DNA from: Arthrobotrys musiformis
Lineage: Eukaryota; Ascomycota; Orbiliomycetes; Orbiliales; Orbiliaceae
Assembly: GCA_036971715.1 (NCBI GenBank)
Contig: JAVHJL010000003.1
Coordinates: forward strand, 3,286,001 to 3,350,000
DNA length: 64,000 bases
Reading direction: 5' to 3'
Shown here one piece after another: positions 12,590 to 23,132 of the stretch. Position 1 is the stretch's first letter; every line of letters starts with the position of its first letter. The notes beneath the pieces were generated by a model. It had not been told where the DNA came from. It saw only the letters and a program-made list of their open reading frames with translations, and did not search any database. The translations under genes and the position numbers were made by a program.

Positions 12590-13507
12590 CTAGACGGGTC
12601 TTCCAGAATTGTTATTGGTGCTAGGCCCTGCCCTAGGGTTCGCTCGTGGCCTTCTGTCTCTTCTCCGGCTGGTCCCAACATCCGTCGGATCCTCATCGAT
12701 ATCCATCAAATCATGACCTCCCAAGAGCGGGAGCGGGGTCGACTCAAGTATACGATCAAAAGCCGACGGACGCAAGGCAGCAGAGGAGAAGCCTCGAAGC
12801 GGTCTCGCAACGGTACCAGTTGCTGTTCTCTGTATAACAGTAGCACGCGGTAGAGAGGAGCGGGCGTTGCTGCCAACGCCACTGCTTGCCATTCGTACAA
12901 TATTTTCTATGACATCGGTCATGGGCTGATTGTTACTATCCCGGGCTCCAAGCTCGCGTGCAATCATGTCGAATAGCTCCCCTGGTGAGATTCGCGGATT
13001 TGAAAAAATCTCCGAGATGTTAGAGATTCCAGTGCGGTGGTCTGGATGAGGGCCGCCATCGCGGATTTCGAAGCCGACCCCGACCTCCAGGACGCCTGTG
13101 TCATCGAATTCATAGGGGTCCTGATCCAAAATGAGCTCGTCCGGATGGATGGCCGAATAGTCTAGGATACCTGGCGAAAGTCGAGAGGTACTTGGAATGG
13201 AGAAGACGCTAGAATGGTCCGACATGGCGGCGACACCTCTGCGATGAGGGCGAAGTGAGCGAATACGCTGGCCTGGACGATAGCGGTTTCGACGTCCAGT
13301 TTCCGGATTGAAGTAATGCCCGATATTGACGTAGCTGATGTGATCACGCTCGCAGAACCCATCGCTGTAGTAGGGTCTCCTGTTACAGTGCCACTGACCG
13401 CAATAGGTGGGTCTTCGCTGTTCGCCAGAGCAATAGAGCGTGCATCTACAATTGTTGAATGTGCGTTTGTAGTGACCGCAGCGAAATGTCTTGAGGTCGT
13501 AGCACAT
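12590..13507 (-). CDS. Protein with Cys-rich N-terminal motif, unknown function
   Basis: A single minus-strand exon of 305 residues if translation begins at the ATG at 13507. The frame stays open upstream to an ATG at 13666, but the extra 53 residues look like untranslated leader. From 13507 the protein begins MCYDLKTFRCGHYKRTFNNC and contains about ten Cys and several His in its first 60 residues, ending near FCERDH. Short MCY...CGH...C N-termini of this kind are common in uncharacterised filamentous-fungal proteins and suggest zinc binding. A basic patch follows (RRNRYRPGQRIRSLRPHRRG). The rest is Ser/Pro/Asp-rich, with one possibly folded acidic segment (ISPGELFDMIARELGARD). No enzyme motif is visible. 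Nuclear location is plausible from the basic patches but not shown. Confidence 0.7.
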   Translation of the reverse strand: MCYDLKTFRCGHYKRTFNNCRCTLYCSGEQRRPTYCGQWHCNRRPYYSDGFCERDHISYVNIGHYFNPETGRRNRYRPGQRIRSLRPHRRGVAAMSDHSSVFSIPSTSRLSPGILDYSAIHPDELILDQDPYEFDDTGVLEVGVGFEIRDGGPHPDHRTGISNISEIFSNPRISPGELFDMIARELGARDSNNQPMTDVIENIVRMASSGVGSNARSSLPRATVIQRTATGTVARPLRGFSSAALRPSAFDRILESTPLPLLGGHDLMDIDEDPTDVGTSRRRDRRPRANPRAGPSTNNNSGRPV

Positions 13508-13885
13508 CTTGGCGATTCCGTATGGGGATGGATAGAAGAGGCAGGATGATGAAAGAAGGAAGGAATAGAGACTCAAAGGGACAGAGCTTCGAATTTCTGG
13601 ATTGATGGTTTGGTCAAGGACACTGAGGTGTTTTGATATCGAATGGCCGCTTGATATCACCACCACTTAGTTAAAATGACACCAGTCAGCATAGAGTTGG
13701 TTGTACTAACCCGAAGGTGAATATGTCGGTGTGTTTGCTCTAACATCAGAATAGCCAGCCAGCCTGCTGATACTGACGGAGAACTGGAAAGTACAGGTGG
13801 CAGAGGGAGATAAAGTAAATATTAAAAGACGAGGAAGCGATGTATTCCTAGACTAACAGCAATAGACAGTGGTCTGGGGAAAGAT

Positions 13886-13945
13886 GGGTGGATGGATGGA
13901 TAGACGGTGATGGATGATGGATGGTGGATTGATGGATGGATGGAG
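13886..13945. repeat. Degenerate GATG/GATGG microsatellite
   Basis: Repeated GATG and GATGG units, interrupted by short variants, about 380-440 bp upstream of the ATG at 13507. The run lies in the promoter/leader of that gene and is likely length-variable between strains. Confidence 0.7.
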
Positions 13946-14457
13946 TGGTTGAAGTTGAGAGGGAGGTGCTCCGTGTTGGCAATTGGATGAGGGTTTGAGT
14001 TGCGTCTGTTGTATTTACGTTCTTGCTCAGCTCTTCATAGATACACTTGGGTACCTCGTATCTATATCTACACAAACCTCTTACGTTCTTAGACGGCAGT
14101 ACTCACAGAAGGGACTAAGATACACCCCACATGGTTACCCATATATACCCACTTAGTGCCTACTATCTGGACTAGGACCGAGCACCTTCGTTGTTGACAC
14201 CGAACCCAAATTCACAGGTATGCGTCTGGTCCGGCTATGGCCCTTTGGCCCTTTCAATTGCAAGCGTATCAAGAAATAAAAGTAGTTTTTATCTATCATA
14301 CAAAACATGAAGGGTTCTCCGTCCGAGGAAAAGAGACAAGGGGGGAAGGAGAAAAGTGGGAAACCAACAAACCCAGCGACAATGCAATGATAAGAAAAAT
14401 CAAGATAAAAAAAAAGGAGGATCATGACACCAATACTATCGAAAGGACGAAAAGGAG

Positions 14458-14484
14458 AAAAAAAAAAAAAAAAAAAAAAAAAAA
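14458..14484. repeat. A27 homopolymer
   Basis: Twenty-seven consecutive A on the plus strand, about 370 bp downstream of the TVP18 stop codon. The purine-rich DNA before it shows no retroposon features. It is best called a mononucleotide tract. Confidence 0.85.
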
Positions 14485-14848
14485 TAGTGTTTCTTTTAGG
14501 TTGTTCTTGTTGTGCGGTCGTCGTCGTAGAGTTAGATGGGAACCGGTCCCTGCCTCGCTGGCTATTTGTCGGAATCCGAAGCCCTTAGTGCAAATACTGG
14601 CCCAAAGTCGCTGATTCCAAAGGCGAGGCGGGGTGTTTATGGTAATCGTAGTTCGTAGAAGTCGGAATGACGGTGCTCGAAACCGTCTGAAATAAAATAT
14701 GGAAAAAAGTAAGAAAAATCCCTGTATCGGTGGTCCGGGTGGTCAGCTCTTGAATAAGAGCTATAACACTCGAAGTCTCGATCGCACCCCCTTCGAACTG
14801 CTTCGTTAATCCTTCATCCCTTCATCATTTCTGCCCATGAAATTTCGT

Positions 14849-15659
14849 TTAAACAATCATCTGTGCAATGCCACCACCTCCCAAGGTCTTGCTGTTCATA
14901 AACTCCTGGTTTTTCAGTCCGGCCAATCCGTAGCAACCACCAGCAATCAGCAAGATGACAGCAGCTGCAATCAAGCTAGTGGCGTATCGAATCAAACTTG
15001 TCCATTGGATCACCGAAAGAACCACGTAGACGGCAGCACGCATGTAGTTGGAGCTGAATTTTCGAACAAAAGTGTCGAAAGCCTTGGACGTTGGGCATAT
15101 TCGGAGAAGCAGCGGGATTTCGAGGAAGATCAGGAACAGACCGGAGACCCTATAGTATCATCAATTTGATATCACCCGGCGGGTGTTTTTGTTGCTTTGG
15201 TTAGCCATTCCGAACTTTTATGAGTTGTGACCGCTAGCGCCGTTGGTGGAAGCTTCGACGTGGTCTGGGGATAGTATGTACGTACAGGCAGATCACCGAC
15301 CATACGATGATAATATCAAAGTGGAAGATGTTGGCGATTCCGAGGGCGATACATAACAGGATAGCGAGAATGCCAACCCTAAGGATCCGGTTGTGTTAGC
15401 ATCGCGGCTCTTCGTCGCAGAAGCAGTATCATGTGAAAGAACAGGAGGAAGAAGGCCGAAGGGTAAAGCTCCTGCTTCGAGAGCATAAGACGTGAAGCGT
15501 ACCATTGTCCGTATATGCCTACAAAAGAACCGATACTGTTAGCAATGAATCCCAAAAGATCTCCCCCGGGAGTAACAGCCCTCTAAGGCTGGCGCAACTG
15601 AAAGGTAGCTCGAGGGACGTACTGAAATTGCGCTGCTTGATCTCGTCCATAAAACCCAT
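14849..15659 (-). CDS. TVP18: Golgi apparatus membrane protein Tvp18
   Basis: Four minus-strand exons: 15659-15623 (37 nt), 15518-15503 (only 16 nt), 15378-15286 (93 nt) and 15149-14849 (301 nt), giving 148 residues. All three introns (104, 124, 136 bp) are GT-AG and phases agree. The spliced product begins MGFMDEIKQRNFSIYGQW and has the family's landmarks: ALGIANIFHFDIIIVWSVIC, FLEIPLLLRICPTS, FDTFVRKFSSNYMRAAVYVV and the C-terminal SKTLGGGGIAQMIV. There are four hydrophobic segments. Tvp18 is a conserved fungal protein of late-Golgi (Tlg2-containing) membranes, thought to act in vesicle trafficking with other Tvp proteins. Length and ends match the family. Without the 16-nt exon the conserved FSIYGQW block and the reading frame are lost. 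Confidence 0.95.
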
Positions 15660-18289
15660 CTTGGCGGTAGTTTATGTTCGGCTTCCCGTTTCTCTTCGTA
15701 AGTTCAGGTATACTAGAATCGCGTTCGAGTCGGTGTATGTAGAAGGACGAGTGCCAGCTGTGAATTCCGGTGAAGGGAGGAGGAGAAAGTGACTTCCAGG
15801 TCGAGGTGTTTTGCTTTGTTTTGGGGGGATGGAATGTCGGATGATGCGGGCTGGTACTTTTCTGTGCGAGTGTTTTTGTGATGTGATGAGGACACGAATA
15901 AGCTAAAATGTCCGCTGCTTTGGGAAGGCTGGTCGCCTTTTTTCTCACCCAAAAAGCCCAACGTCCGGCTGTATTCTATTGAAACCCAGGGAAGTCCCGA
16001 CAGCTAAGAGCCAACTAACTTAGGTACCAGGCAAAACAAAATGCACGATTCAAAATGCAAAAGTACTGAATGGTCCCTGTAACAGTTACAAATATAGCAG
16101 CCGCATGCGCATCCACATTGCCTGTTAAGCTGCTTGATTGAGTACCACAGAGGCAAAGCAGGTATAAGCTGACCCGGCGCCCGAACGATCGAGGTGTCAA
16201 CTACGGAGCACCATCTTTTGGACGGACTCTGCCTAGTTGGCTTCGGACAGAACGGTGCAATGTGCTGAGCAGTTTGAGAGGGCGGTGAGCTTCCCACCGA
16301 GCTAGCTGTGCTTGGCTGAAAAGGACATGACGACGAGCGTTACGCATGCTCCGGGGCAGGGGCTTCAAGGGCTTCAAATGCTTCAAAGACTTCGAATGTT
16401 ACAAAGGGCGCCCAGTGTTTTTAATCTAGCAGAAACACCGTGCAAACAATCTTCAAACGGCGCCTATTGGAGAATTATATATCTCCAAACAAGCAGATAT
16501 ATATATGGTATCACGGTTACATTTAGGAGATCCTTTGTGAAGTTTGACAGGTCAATTTTTTTTCAAGTCCCCATCCCCGCTCATGTCAAATGAAATTTAC
16601 GAGGCGAGGGAGCCCGCCAAGCATGCGAGGTGTGCCAGCAGCCGGATTCCGGAGAGCCTCAGTTTGGCCAGTGATCTCATCTCACAGAAGAGCAAGGAAG
16701 CGGCTTGCGTGCTTCATTTGATATCACATATGATACATAAAAAGCAGAGGAGTCAAATTTGTAGGAATTCAATTTTTATATATATTTTTTCTTATATTAT
16801 TTCCTTATGGCACATGTCTATAAAATCAAGGAATGAGTACGTATGCTTTTCACGTCCAACCTAAGGTCTCGAGATTCCGTGCCGCGATCTCGACGGTCTT
16901 TGCCTAAAAAGCCAAACTGTGCCGCGATGTTAGAACCACATTCACAATACGACAAAAAAGTTCATCAAAAGGCAAGTTATACAAATAGTATATCTATAAA
17001 GTACATTTCAGACTCCTAGGTTCATCTCCTCGGCCACAAGTCTTTGACAAGGGTCCTCAACGAGCTGGGTTTATAATAGTTCGTGCTTTAGAGCACTTTA
17101 TCATCATTGTAAAAGAAATAAAGGGCAGGAATAGATAAAGATAAAGCTGTCAAAAGAATGTAGTCGGACTTACTCTTGCCAATTGTTAGCTATCGCACAG
17201 CACATTTAGACTCGTTATAATGCAGTTGCACACATTTGATATAACAGCTAGAAAATATAAATCTATTCACATCGTTAGCGCCAAGTCTCCACTGGATAAT
17301 AAAGACAATAACATGCAAAACGAGATGTGAGGAATGAATGAAGAATCAGACTGTCAGAAGTGTAAGTTGTCTCAGCAATGGAGTTACAGACAATGTAGGT
17401 AAGTATTCAATATGAAGGGTGTCATCATGTTCTTCAGTTGGAGGGAAACAGAGAGGAAAGGGAAGCATTGGAGACTTGAAGCCTACCTTTACAAATAGTG
17501 GCATTTAGAGAGACTCCCGCAAGCCATTTTATAGAACCAATCTTGCGAGGAGCCTCTCCCAATGCCAACTATAATAGGCCAATGTCGGTGGCATCTTTCT
17601 CACGACCAGTTATTAACACGCGAGGTGCCTAGATCGTCTTATTCAACCGCTCGGTAGAAAGGTATAAGAACATATTAATAGAAGTAGCTATTGGATAGTC
17701 TACATGATTCTAAGAGATGGGGGTGTTAGTCGATATCTGAATCATCGATCAATGCAAAGCCCTCCAATCAAAGTCGAAACAATCGGTAGCGAGACACGAC
17801 GAGGAGGAGAGTGATTGAATATACTCACAATATTAAAACAAGAGATGGTGCAGTCTATAAACCCACATACCAATGATGCGGTTGAAAGAAAATGTTTGTT
17901 GATGATGCAGGAAGCAGAGGAAGGAAAAAAAAGTGAAGCAAGCGCGCCATTTTAAACCCACAGAAAATTTGGCAGCTCAAGCCACGTGCCAAGCCCACCA
18001 TGCTGTGGCTGTGGCTGTGGCTCGGGTGTTGCGACAACACGGCAACACATCAACAAATCAGCAGCCCCACCTTTGCTCAGCCAAATTTATTATAACCCCT
18101 CCCAACTCATCCCAACCCAACATCCTCCAACTTCGATTTTGAATCCTCTTCTTTGTATCTTCGGATCCTCTTGCATCATCGCCATCACTCCGTCCGAACT
18201 CTACGAGCTCAATCGCTCCCTCCCCATATACACCGCCCTCCGATCTCCAATTTACCAAGGGGTTTTCATTCCTCACTACCTAATTCAAG
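15660..18289. other. Divergent intergenic region between TVP18 and NTF2
   Basis: About 2.6 kb shared by two divergently transcribed housekeeping genes. The 220 bp before the NTF2 start is strongly C/T-rich (runs of CCAACC and CCTCC), as expected for a fungal core promoter and leader. The 16.9-17.8 kb part is AT-rich with no open frame of note. No RNA gene recognised. Confidence 0.55.
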
Positions 18290-19052
18290 ATGGGTATGTA
18301 CTTGGGCAATAGATCTTCGCCTTGTCATGCACCCATTCATGATTCTAACTTCGCCCTTTTCTTTGAACAGGTGACTACGTTTCTATTGCTGGTAAGCTAA
18401 ACCCTCTCCTGGACTATGAATATGCTTCGGAATCAATTCTAAGTACCATCTGCAAAACAGAGCAATTCATCAGCTACTACTATCAAACCTTCGACGCCAA
18501 CAGGCAAAACCTGAGCAGTCTCTACGTATGAAACACACACCCATTACAGTCTCACAGCCTCTCAAAAGCGAACTTCTTCTCCAATTAATCTTCTCCCCAA
18601 GTTTCGCTTGTGTAAGTTATGGAGTTTGGCTAATATCTTGAATAGCGACCAACCTCCCTTCTCACCTTCGAGAGCTCTCAGACCCAAGGCGATTCCGCTA
18701 TTACTGAGAAACTTGTCGTACGTACCACCTTGATTACACGCCTAAAGAAGAAAGACAAAAAGCAGATTAGTGACATATATTTGTCACTGAATTCTCAAGA
18801 TGGTGCTAATTTATACCGTAATGAACCTTTGTCCTACTGCAGGGCCTTCCCTTCCAAAAAGTTGAGCACCAAGTCGCTACCAAAGATGCACAACCCCTAG
18901 CTACCGGCGGCATCGTCGTCTTGGTCACCGGAGCCCTCAAGGTTGACGACTCACCAGCACCATTGAGCTTCGCCCAGACCTTCATCTTGCTACCTGATGG
19001 CGGAACCTTCTATGTCGCCCACGATATCTTCAAATTGGTCTACCCTGCCTAA
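18290..19052 (+). CDS. NTF2: Nuclear transport factor 2
   Basis: Five exons: 18290-18293, 18371-18391, 18461-18525, 18646-18717 and 18843-19052, encoding 123 residues. Introns of 77, 69, 120 and 125 bp are all GT-AG with consistent phase. The product opens MGDYVSIAEQFISYYYQTFD, has LSSLYRPTSLLTFES, and ends TGALKVDDSPAPLSFAQTFI followed by FYVAHDIFKLVYPA. This matches NTF2 in length and in the C-terminal acidic loop (VDDSPAPLSFAQTF) that contacts Ran-GDP. NTF2 is a homodimer that carries Ran-GDP into the nucleus through FG-repeat pores, maintaining the Ran gradient. The first exon contributes only ATGG, so the start codon is found only after recognising the second exon. Confidence 0.95.
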
Positions 19053-20944
19053 ACTCAAATCCGACAACCCTTTTGATTCTCCTCTTTGCTACTAGAAGCG
19101 CCCTTTATTTTGGAGGTTGTTTGAATCTGCTTTGTTAGAATGGGGTGACGGAGACCTCCTGTTTTTTTTTTTTTTCTTTGGAAGGGAATTGTGCTATTAT
19201 TGTTTCTTCTTTCCTCCCTCCTTTTGTTGCTCTGAGCGAAAAGATACTATAAGTTAGGGTTTTTTACTTTTCTTTTCTGGCTCTAGCAGATAATACGCAT
19301 TTTTACTTCCCCATCCAAAGTTGATGAACCCTTCGAAGAAATGGTAGTCTTAATATCATCAATAAAGTGGCGGCCCAGTAGTCTAGTTCGAAGGCCGCCG
19401 GGTACTACTTCGTAAACTAAATACTGCAGTAGATGTTCAGGACGTAGTCACAATGGAGGATATTGTTCATATTCTTACATCCTAGTCTCGAGGCCTTTCC
19501 CTAAAATTATATAAAACCGGTCTCATGGTAGTCTCATGGCTTGCTTGTCTCGTAAACCAGAGCTGGCCGAAGCTCACGGCCGGACTTTATATAAGACGTC
19601 GTATATCAACACAAATCCGTTTTGAAAACAGTATGCCGAATAGCCCCAGCACCGGCTTTATATTATACTAGTCTCGAGGGCAGGCTCTAACTGTAACAAA
19701 GATATCGATCACGAGTCCTCCCAGTCGACTACGATCATAAGCTAATACTATCCCAGCTTCTGACTTTTTTTTTTTTTTTTTTTTTTTTTGGAGCGGTCCC
19801 GGAAAATTCTGTCTTTGTCTCCTACACCACCCTGCCAGCTTCGCGAAGCTTCCCAACGAAGTAGAAGAACAAACCCACAAGGCCCAGTTTCAAAAATATA
19901 TTTAACAAACCACTTCCGTCATCCATGACCAGTCCCTATCCTACCAATTCTAGCTCGTGAAAATACCCCATCCAGCTCGTGAATCTATAAAAATAAATCT
20001 GCCTTCTCGGAGATATCAAGGGTTTATTACCCGCCCTATATTGCGACATTAAATCCATGTCTGTATCAAAAAAAAGGTCTGAAACCAAAGCTTCATGGGC
20101 TCGACGTGGGGGGGCTTACCCGGTGAACTCACAAAACATGAAAAGGGAAACTACACGTGAATATAAAATTCCTATCTATACTTCTCACCCATACATCGAA
20201 CCATGAACAAAAAAGGTATCCCATATGCATTTGTTAATTGTAGAAAAGGAGGTATAACCAAGAATGAAGAGAAAGACCCAAATCCCGACCCCCCCAAACC
20301 AGCCATTCTATTAATTCTATAGTAAAATGCCTAAATAAACTTAAGGAAATGGAAATAGGAATGCATTAACCCCCCTTGAGAGCCATCCTCCGTCTGAGCG
20401 GACCAAATCCAGGTCCACGGAAGAATTTCTCTAAAAGAAAAAAAAAAATAACAAAGGAATTTTTTTAAAAACTACAAATTTACCCAACAGGTCTGGGTGG
20501 GTTTTGCTTTTGTAGTTTAACAAAGTAAACTGAGAAAATAAATGAATAAAAAAAAAAAACGCCGAATCCCAATGTTCAAGAAGTAGAATATGGTAAAAGA
20601 AAAGAAGAAGAAAAGGTGAAGAGGAAAGCAAAGAAAACCAAAGGGACGCAATGCTCGCTAGCGCTCAACGGTGAAATGAAATAGAGAAGCCCGACAAATG
20701 AAAATTGTGGTCATTAATATTGCATCCCTTATTCCTAGAAAGGCCTGAACAAATGAAAGTGGAATCGGAGGGTCGTTAATAGAAAAAAGGGATGTGCCGT
20801 AACTATGGCGGGGTATTTGATGGTATGACTGTATGAATGTTGCAGCTCCCAAGGCTACTTTCGAATGTATATAAAAATGATGGGTGGGGGTATCAAGCTG
20901 GTGTAGTTTTGGGCGGGTGTTTGAGGTAACAACTAGGGCGTGAG
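19053..20944. other. Convergent intergenic region
   Basis: About 1.9 kb between the 3' ends of NTF2 and the minus-strand Ser-rich gene. It includes a T25 homopolymer at 19765-19789 and otherwise AT-rich DNA with many short A/T runs. No gene supported. Confidence 0.55.
19765..19789. repeat. T25 homopolymer
   Basis: Twenty-five consecutive T between convergent genes, followed by a G-rich junction (GGAGCGG). Likely a slippage-prone mononucleotide tract. Confidence 0.85.
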
Positions 20945-23132
20945 TTATTGTAACTCTGGATGGCCAGCCACCATTGTTACTCGCTTGAACGAATTGACTC
21001 CCACGGATTCTGAGAAAGCCGAGCTTGTTTTACTCATTAGATCTTCGAACGTAGCGATTGGGGGCATTTGAATAATGCTACCCGGCGCCGGAGAGGCGGT
21101 CAGACGGCTTCTCTCAGTAGAGCTGGACGACGAGGCTTCATCGGGAAGTCTGGGAAGAGGTTTCTATAGATGGTTATTAGTACCAATACTTAAATTAAGG
21201 GCCGGTTAGATTGAACTTACGTTATCGAACGGGGTGCTCTGTCGAACGAACCCGCCGTAAGAACTGGAACGTGATCCACTGGACCGAACTGTTCCTGCCC
21301 GACTTCCCGTGCTCGAGTGTTTTGTATTGTAGTAGGAATCAATTGTGGCAACAGCTGACCCCGATCTCGAAGTCGAAGATGGAGTTGGTGCGGCAGACCT
21401 GCGAGTGGAGAGGCTGGGGGAACTTAATGCCCCTGCGCCCATAGACTTGCTCCTCTTGGGGGTGACGGATGCAGAGCGTATCGGCTGGTGTCTATCCGAG
21501 CTTGGAGTTCGCTGCGGAGTCCTTTGAGATTTTGAGCTATGCAGAGATTTGCCACTGACTTCGGATCGATGAGAGGACCTCGCAGATTCAGATGGCTGAT
21601 CACGCTTTGGGACTTCTTCTGCTTTTCGGGATGCAACGGCTTTGTATACTACACTTCGTACAAGTCTTTCGTCTAGAAGTTTGTATTGTGAGTTGAAGCC
21701 CGTGTCATCTTGAGAGTCTCGCCTGGGGACTGGAGGGGCGGAGCTTTCGTAGTAGATGGATGATGTTTTAGTGGCTGCCGCGGAACTTGGAGGACGGAAC
21801 TTATTTTTCGGTTGAAGGGAGAATTCCTCGATGATCGGAGAGCTGAAAATAGCAATAGAGTCGGTCTTTTCGGGTCGCTCCAAGATGGTTAGTTTAGTGG
21901 TTTCCCTGGCCCTGGGAGAGGGGGTTGAAGAAACTGGGGGGATGCCGGCTGTGACAATCGGTATTGGATCCGACACCAGTCGGGCTGCAACTATAACTGA
22001 ATCGCGATTCTTGTCATCGCCGAAGCATGTAGAGCAGTCGCTCCCAGACTTCGCAATGTGTCGGCGGACATGCTGAGCTGGTGGTGGAATAGAGCGTCTC
22101 TTCTTCTGTCGCTTAGATGCTAATCTCATAATATTTCCAGCTGAAAACTTGGGCTTTAGCGGCTCTCGCGGCTCTCTCGCCATCGAAAGCGGCCGTGCAG
22201 TAGGAGCAGCAGTAGTAGTCGTCGGTGCCTGCATAATGACACTAGATCGTTTGCTCTTCACCCTTCTCTTCTGGCTGAGCTTTCTTGAGGTTTTCCTCTC
22301 GACGGCGGAAATGTGCGTAACAGTCCCCGTTGTCGGTATCGGCTCCACCGGTGTCGTTTGATTCGAGCTCGAGCTCGAGCTCGATGTTGGGGTCACAATG
22401 CTAATAACATTCAATACAGTATTCCATAGTGTACCTCTCCGTTTTCTCTTGGCCGGTTTTTCCTTCACTGGCTCCACCGGGGAGAAATTCCGACCGTCGA
22501 ACAAATTTGGAGTGTCGAACCCAGAATTTGCATGTCGGTTTATGAATTTCGCCTTTTGTTCCTTAGGTTCAGCTGATATCGGCCCGGATATGTCATTCCT
22601 TGTCCCATCCCTCGACTTCAATGCCGCTCGTGCCGTTGTAGAACCGGATGTTGTCGGCCTCGCTGATGTTTGTTGATTGTGACTGGGACCACTATCCTCT
22701 GATCTCGTATGAACAACAATACAGCAATCCTCACACACAATGTGAATCCAGTTCTCTGCTGTTATAGCCTCTTCCGTTGTGTGTAAAGTGATCGTTGGCG
22801 GGATTTCCAAGGAACAAAACGTCGGTCCAAACAGGCGTTGAAGCATGAGTATCAAACCCTACGAAACCCGGACAGAACTCGCGTTAATCTCAAAAAGCAC
22901 CATCTCAAAAATAAAAATAAAATATGGGGGGTTTTAAAACTGGGATGTTTTGAAGCTTTTGACTTACCTCCCAAGTTTGAACTTTCTCCAAAGACACAAC
23001 GTAAGGACTATAATAAGGTGCTACTAGTATCTTCATCCTGGCTGATGAAGGGTCGACGGGACTGCTGAAGGTAGATTCTCTCGACGGAGACAAAGGTTTG
23101 AAGCCCATTAAAGGGCTCGTATCTGACGACAT
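20945..23132 (-). CDS. Large Ser-rich basic protein, unknown function
   Basis: Three minus-strand exons: 23132-22968, 22858-21221 and 21163-20945, encoding 673 residues. Introns of 109 and 57 bp have GTAAGT donors and TAG acceptors, both phase 0. The N-terminal ~115 residues look folded (MKILVAPYYSPYVVSLEKVQ, LILMLQRLFGPTFCSLEIPP, AENWIHIVCEDCCIVVHTRS). The remainder is disordered and Ser/Thr/Pro/Arg-rich, with basic clusters (KRKRRG, SKRQKKRRS, KRRVKSKRSS), a Ser run encoded by a GAGCTC repeat, and many SxxR/SP sites suited to phosphorylation. The last ~40 residues (GSIIQMPPIATFEDLMSKTS, SFKRVTMVAGHPELQ) look like a conserved short motif. Basic clusters suggest nuclear or cytoskeletal binding, but this is inference. 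I do not recognise the family. Confidence 0.75.
22363..22384. repeat. GAGCTC tandem repeat inside coding sequence
   Basis: Overlapping GAGCTC units form a 22-bp perfect palindrome within the large exon of the Ser-rich gene. On the coding strand it reads alternating AGC and TCG serine codons, so length changes in multiples of six keep the frame. Confidence 0.8.

Larger units (their letters stand above)
13508..14848. other. Intergenic region with GATG repeat and A27 tract
   Basis: About 1.3 kb between two minus-strand genes: promoter and leader of the Cys-rich protein gene on the left, the 3' region of TVP18 on the right. It contains a degenerate GATG/GATGG tandem repeat near 13886-13945 and a 27-A homopolymer at 14458-14484. 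No gene is supported. Confidence 0.55.

Noticed and set aside
14458..14484. A27 as a retroposon poly-A tail
   Set aside because: No target-site duplication or element body could be seen next to it.
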